Assembly: GCA_002633025.1 (NCBI GenBank)
Contig: NMRB01000008.1
Span: 563,739 to 627,738, forward strand
Reading direction: 5' to 3'
Length of the DNA stretch: 64,000 nt
From: Notospermus geniculatus
Lineage: Eukaryota > Nemertea > Pilidiophora > Heteronemertea > Lineidae
Below the pieces are notes generated by a model. That model saw nothing but the letters and a program-made list of their open reading frames with translations. It was not told where the DNA came from and ran no database searches. Shown one piece after another: positions 60,514-64,000 of this stretch (position 1 is its first letter; each line of letters starts with the position of its first letter). Made by a program: the position numbers and the translations under genes.

Positions 60514-60822
60514 TTAAAGGCGCTCTAGTTCGAATTGTAAACATTACGGTTTGTTTATTTACAAGGTTGATTACAATAGTTATTTTCCTGCAGACAGGAG
60601 GCAGCACCGTGTGTGCCAAAACATTAATGTTATCTATTTTTATATCTATCTATCTTGATAAATATTCTTGTAACTGAAATGCATTTATGATTTTACGCTC
60701 AAAAACAAACAAAAATTTGTGAAACGCGAGATTTAATTCGATTTTATCCGATTTGTTCGTACCCGAAGTTGACAATAGGTGGCACACCGTAATGTTTACA
60801 ATTCGAACTAGAGCGCCTTTAA
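60514..60822. mobile_element. MITE with AAAGGCGCTCTAGTTCGAAT arms
   Basis: About 305 bp with perfect arms AAAGGCGCTCTAGTTCGAAT (continuing TGTAAACATTACGGT) and the complement at the right. TTAA is present at both edges (60514-60517 and 60819-60822). Non-coding; nested in the composite element. Confidence 0.88.
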
Positions 60823-61251
60823 GAAACCTGTCTGACATGATTCCCCACCCCAAAAGTATATTTCATCTCTGCACCAGAAAACGCTATGTGTTTTTGAAAT
60901 ACACATTTAACGCTACCGGTACCAAAGAAAACACTGTCAACGCATGGTGTAATGAAAAAAAACAGTAAGTGTTTCATTATAAAACCGATGTGAATGCGCA
61001 TGCGCCGAGCAGACAAAAACGTACGGTGTTTTTAATTAAAACTCTGCATCTGTTGCATTTTGGAACATGTGTTTAAATCTCAAACACCAACTGTTTTACA
61101 CAGTGATTTTCCCCCCCAAAACATATTTTTTATTTCATCTCTGCACCAGAAAACACCATGTGTTTTGGAAATAAACATTTAACACTACCAAAGAAAACAC
61201 TGTCAACGCATGGTGTAATGAAAAAAAACAGAACGCTGGGTTTACAGTGTA

Positions 61252-64000
61252 GATGAGAATGACTTAACTGGCATCATCTGTACAAGTGAATTTGAGTTCT
61301 GTATGGCTGTGCTGGCTTCGTTGTTGTAACAGTAACGTTTTCACCAACTTCGCATCAAGCTTTAAATTGGCGTTACTTAATATGTGATTCTGTAAACCTC
61401 CTTTACTTTTAATGTACCATGACATAGCCTTGTTAGGCATCAATAAAAATAACTGTGAATACTAGTACTGATGCGAGAAGCTGAGAGTTCTGTGTAATGT
61501 TTTTGCATGTTCTCCATCTTGAATGTTTCCCCTCCTACTGTCTGATGGAAGCTGCGAATGGAGGGGACAATACATGACGTAGAGAAACGTGTCGATCTGT
61601 CTGCCCACGCTTCCCCCTAAGGAGAAAACTGACTTAAGGAAACGTTGACAAGTGTTACAACATGTGCTATCGCACTACTATCAACAGATGCAAATTTGCA
61701 CCAGCTTACACATACATTACGACTGACAGCTTCGCATTGAAATTCAGCGAATTCATAACTTTATGCTAGATCATTATCGTTGAGACAACATCTGGGCATG
61801 AAATCAGCTGGTACTGTGTCAGATACATAGTGCGGTCCGGGAGTGCGGTACTTCGAAAAAAGCCAGGAATCCGGAACGACCCAGCTGTTGTGCAGTCGGA
61901 CTCGGTCGGCCATTTCAAGTGAGGCTGGTCACTTAAACTGTTCTAACGTCATAAAAACCCGAGGACTCTGATGGCATGATGTAACAACATTTCAGCTTGA
62001 AACTTAGGATTAAGAAGAGGAACCGAACTTGTGGTAAGTCGAAATCCCGTGATCCATCGCGCGGCTCTGTAGGCCTGGAGGAAGGAAGTAAACCCGAGCT
62101 GGAAGGTCCTGGTACCAAAACCCGCGAGGGTGAGCTAAAATGTCGTCCAAACCCGAGCCTGGGGTTTAGACGTTCACGACCAAAATTGAAATGATGACCA
62201 AAAATGGACGCCGGGACCAAAGCAGACGATCCACTGTCCGTGGCTGATATCAGCGAGACTTATAGCGATTTCCGCCTAGTGCGATGTTCGTACTCGACCA
62301 GAGTGGGCGGTTATGTTCGGTAGTTGTGGAGTGGCTTAATAAAAGTCGGTGCCGCTGAGATTTCTCCGTCGTTTGAAAAGGCCCTAGGATGAGATGAGGC
62401 TTTTCTTGCAGTAAGAGCCTCGGTGTGAAAACCAATTAAATTGCAGCAGTTCAAATAAATTGATCGGCGCAGTAACAACCAGTTCACACAAATCCATCCT
62501 CGGTCTGCCAAACTCATTGCACAGGATTGTACATGTCAACTTAGGTTGAATTTCACCTTGCTTTTATAACGTTTCTATTTGTTAACATCGATTTTCCCCC
62601 CATTTGCTATTCACCAAACCGGGCTGTATGGGATGAAATCACCAGGCTTATTTTGACATGAAGACTATTTACACAAGGCTCTTCCTCTAGGCCTGTGCAA
62701 ACCATGGGCTCACATTTATCGATAGGTGTGGACACGCTGTGACAGGAAGTGCTTCCTCTAATTAATATATCTGTAACAGACAACATCCTCAGATTGCTCG
62801 CACCCGAGGAACTGGTCTGATTCATGGGCATTGGATCACAACTCTGAATCTCACTACGAGGAAGAGGCAACCTCGAGGAAATAAGAAGACCTTGCTCATA
62901 AATTCGGTAATAATCATTCTCAAAAGTTGTTTCCATATGTTTTGAAGTCTCATAGAAAGTGTCCGAGCTCATCCACCAATTTTTTCAACTTCATCGTCGA
63001 GAAATTTTTTTCATCATCCTACTAACACACTGGCCCGTATTTTAGAATGGTCCTCAACGTAAAGCGTAAAGGAGTTCCTCAAATTTAAGGAACTCCTTTA
63101 CGTTGAGGAGCATTCTAAAATACGGGCCACTGTGACACTGTGATATATCAAGACCTACAGTCAGTCCGCCATCAGGCAAAGCTCCTCCGAGTGGAGACAG
63201 AAGGCGTAGCGATATATGAACCCTTGGTGGTTCAAGATGGAGATACGTGGACAGGGCCGTCAGCGTGTAAAGCAAGACCAAAACGTTTTAGGGCAGTCGT
63301 AGTAATCTATTGATATTTCATATGTATAGGTATTGACATGGATTGCATAGCAAACCAGCTGAAAATGCCGAGGATAAAGGTTTCATGTTGGAGGCGTGGT
63401 AGCCTTTGGATTCGTGTGCCGGGGAGATGAGGCTGTTGTGTACTCAGTTGTTCCAAAGCATTGTTTGCTTATGAGGAACATCACACCACAACGATTAGGC
63501 CTACGTACGTTCTTTTCATGTTCTACAGGCTCCTCTGGCTGTTACACATACAAAACATGTGTACCAGCGAAGTAAGTCCTATGGGAGTGGACGTCCACAA
63601 TACCAAGCCCATTCGCTGTCAACCGTTATTGGTCAGGGTTAGCCACATAATCTTTCACAAAGGCCTATCCCTAGGACAATAGCATCCGGTCTTTGATTTC
63701 AGGGGGATTTCCTCAGTACAAAATGAATGATTGTGCGGGCGCTGCGGTGCAAACATTTTGAAATTGACAATAGTGACGTCGTCTGAGTGCTGAGAGCTGG
63801 CTGTGAATACACGCAGGCTTACATTCGTGGACCCAGTGGTGAAAGAGGAGCGCGTGTTGAGTTGTATTCACGTCATTTCATTCGTTAATTATTACCCAGA
63901 AGAGGGGACAGAGCGAGTGTCTATCTCGCGGACATCACCTCAGAACGTACAGTCTCCGATCAAGGTTTGTTCCGACAAACCTCGGCCTGCACGAATCGTA
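61252..64000. other. Unassigned region
   Basis: No exon chain or conserved protein recognised. Open frames at 61933-62220 and 62607-62972 on the minus strand have no domain-like pattern and no supporting splice structure. The one clear element is the hairpin MITE at 63032-63128. Confidence 0.5.
63032..63128. mobile_element. Hairpin MITE, GGCCCGTATTTTAGAATG arms
   Basis: 97 bp, arms GGCCCGTATTTTAGAATGGT and its near-complement, then AAAGGAGTTCCT palindromic centre. Shares the GGCCCGTATT terminus with the family in the channel introns. Confidence 0.88.

Larger units (their letters stand above)
58806..61251. mobile_element. Composite AACAC-rich transposon with nested insertions
   Basis: About 2.45 kb bounded by inverted TACACTCTAAACCCA (58806) and TGGGTTTACAGTGTA (61251). 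The sequence is rich in GTGTTTTA/AACACTT words. A 95-bp stretch (ACCAGAAAACGCTATGTG to GTAATGAAAAAAAACAG) occurs at about 60873-60965 and 61145-61231. A segment with ATGAATGCGCATGCG and AACTGTTTTACACAGTG occurs near 59943-60442 and 60989-61104. No transposase frame. Two MITEs (60024-60424 and 60514-60822) are inserted inside. TGACGT words cluster at 59610-59830. Confidence 0.8.

Noticed and set aside
62607-62972. 121-residue minus-strand frame
   Set aside because: No recognisable motif, no neighbours forming an exon chain, and length within reach of chance.

Overview
This is a gene-sparse, intron-rich animal genomic window, AT-leaning and full of short non-autonomous transposons. The gene set (DEG/ENaC channel, natriuretic-peptide-type receptor guanylyl cyclase, CCHamide/bombesin-type peptide GPCR, PRD-class homeobox, secreted discoidin-trypsin protease, copper type II monooxygenase) points to a bilaterian. 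The frequent TAGGCCTA and ACATGTA words and the dense MITE load suggest a marine invertebrate. I cannot fix the phylum from sequence alone.

Layout. 1-2.6 kb: no gene seen, one 64-bp tandem repeat. 2710-3888 (+): intronless peptide GPCR. 6067-9657 (-): nine-exon DBH/PHM-like copper monooxygenase whose introns hold several MITEs and a tRNA-type SINE; one exon carries an apparent 1-bp frameshift. 10.16-12.26 kb: a 1.05-kb tandem duplication. 12630-13373 (+): single-exon protein I do not recognise. 13.4-16.6 kb: no gene. 16.58-25.47 kb: two near-identical copies of a 4.2-4.7 kb block joined at a single N (21247). This looks like two alleles of one locus placed in tandem by assembly. The right-hand copy carries the intact 3' end of the protease gene and the left-hand copy a broken version. 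24580-29549 (-): ten-exon gene for a secreted protein with two F5/8C (discoidin) domains and a trypsin domain. 29.6-34.1 kb: no gene. 34.1-36 kb (+): PRD-class homeobox gene with a clear TATA promoter. 38596-43926 (+): DEG/ENaC channel gene, about 12 exons. 47023-58690 (+): complete 24-exon receptor guanylyl cyclase, 1043 residues, all intron phases consistent. 58.7-64 kb: a 2.4-kb composite transposon with two MITEs nested in it, then no recognised gene.

The genes are unrelated neighbours, not an operon or a pathway. Three encode cell-surface signalling proteins (peptide GPCR, peptide-gated-type channel, peptide-receptor cyclase) and two encode secreted enzymes. I found no convincing new multi-gene system. 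The most informative features are comparative: the duplicated block gives filled and empty sites for a TTAA-flanked piggyBac-like element and a TA-flanked MITE, and shows that one copy of the protease gene is disrupted. I found no transposase, reverse transcriptase, rRNA, complete tRNA or CRISPR array.
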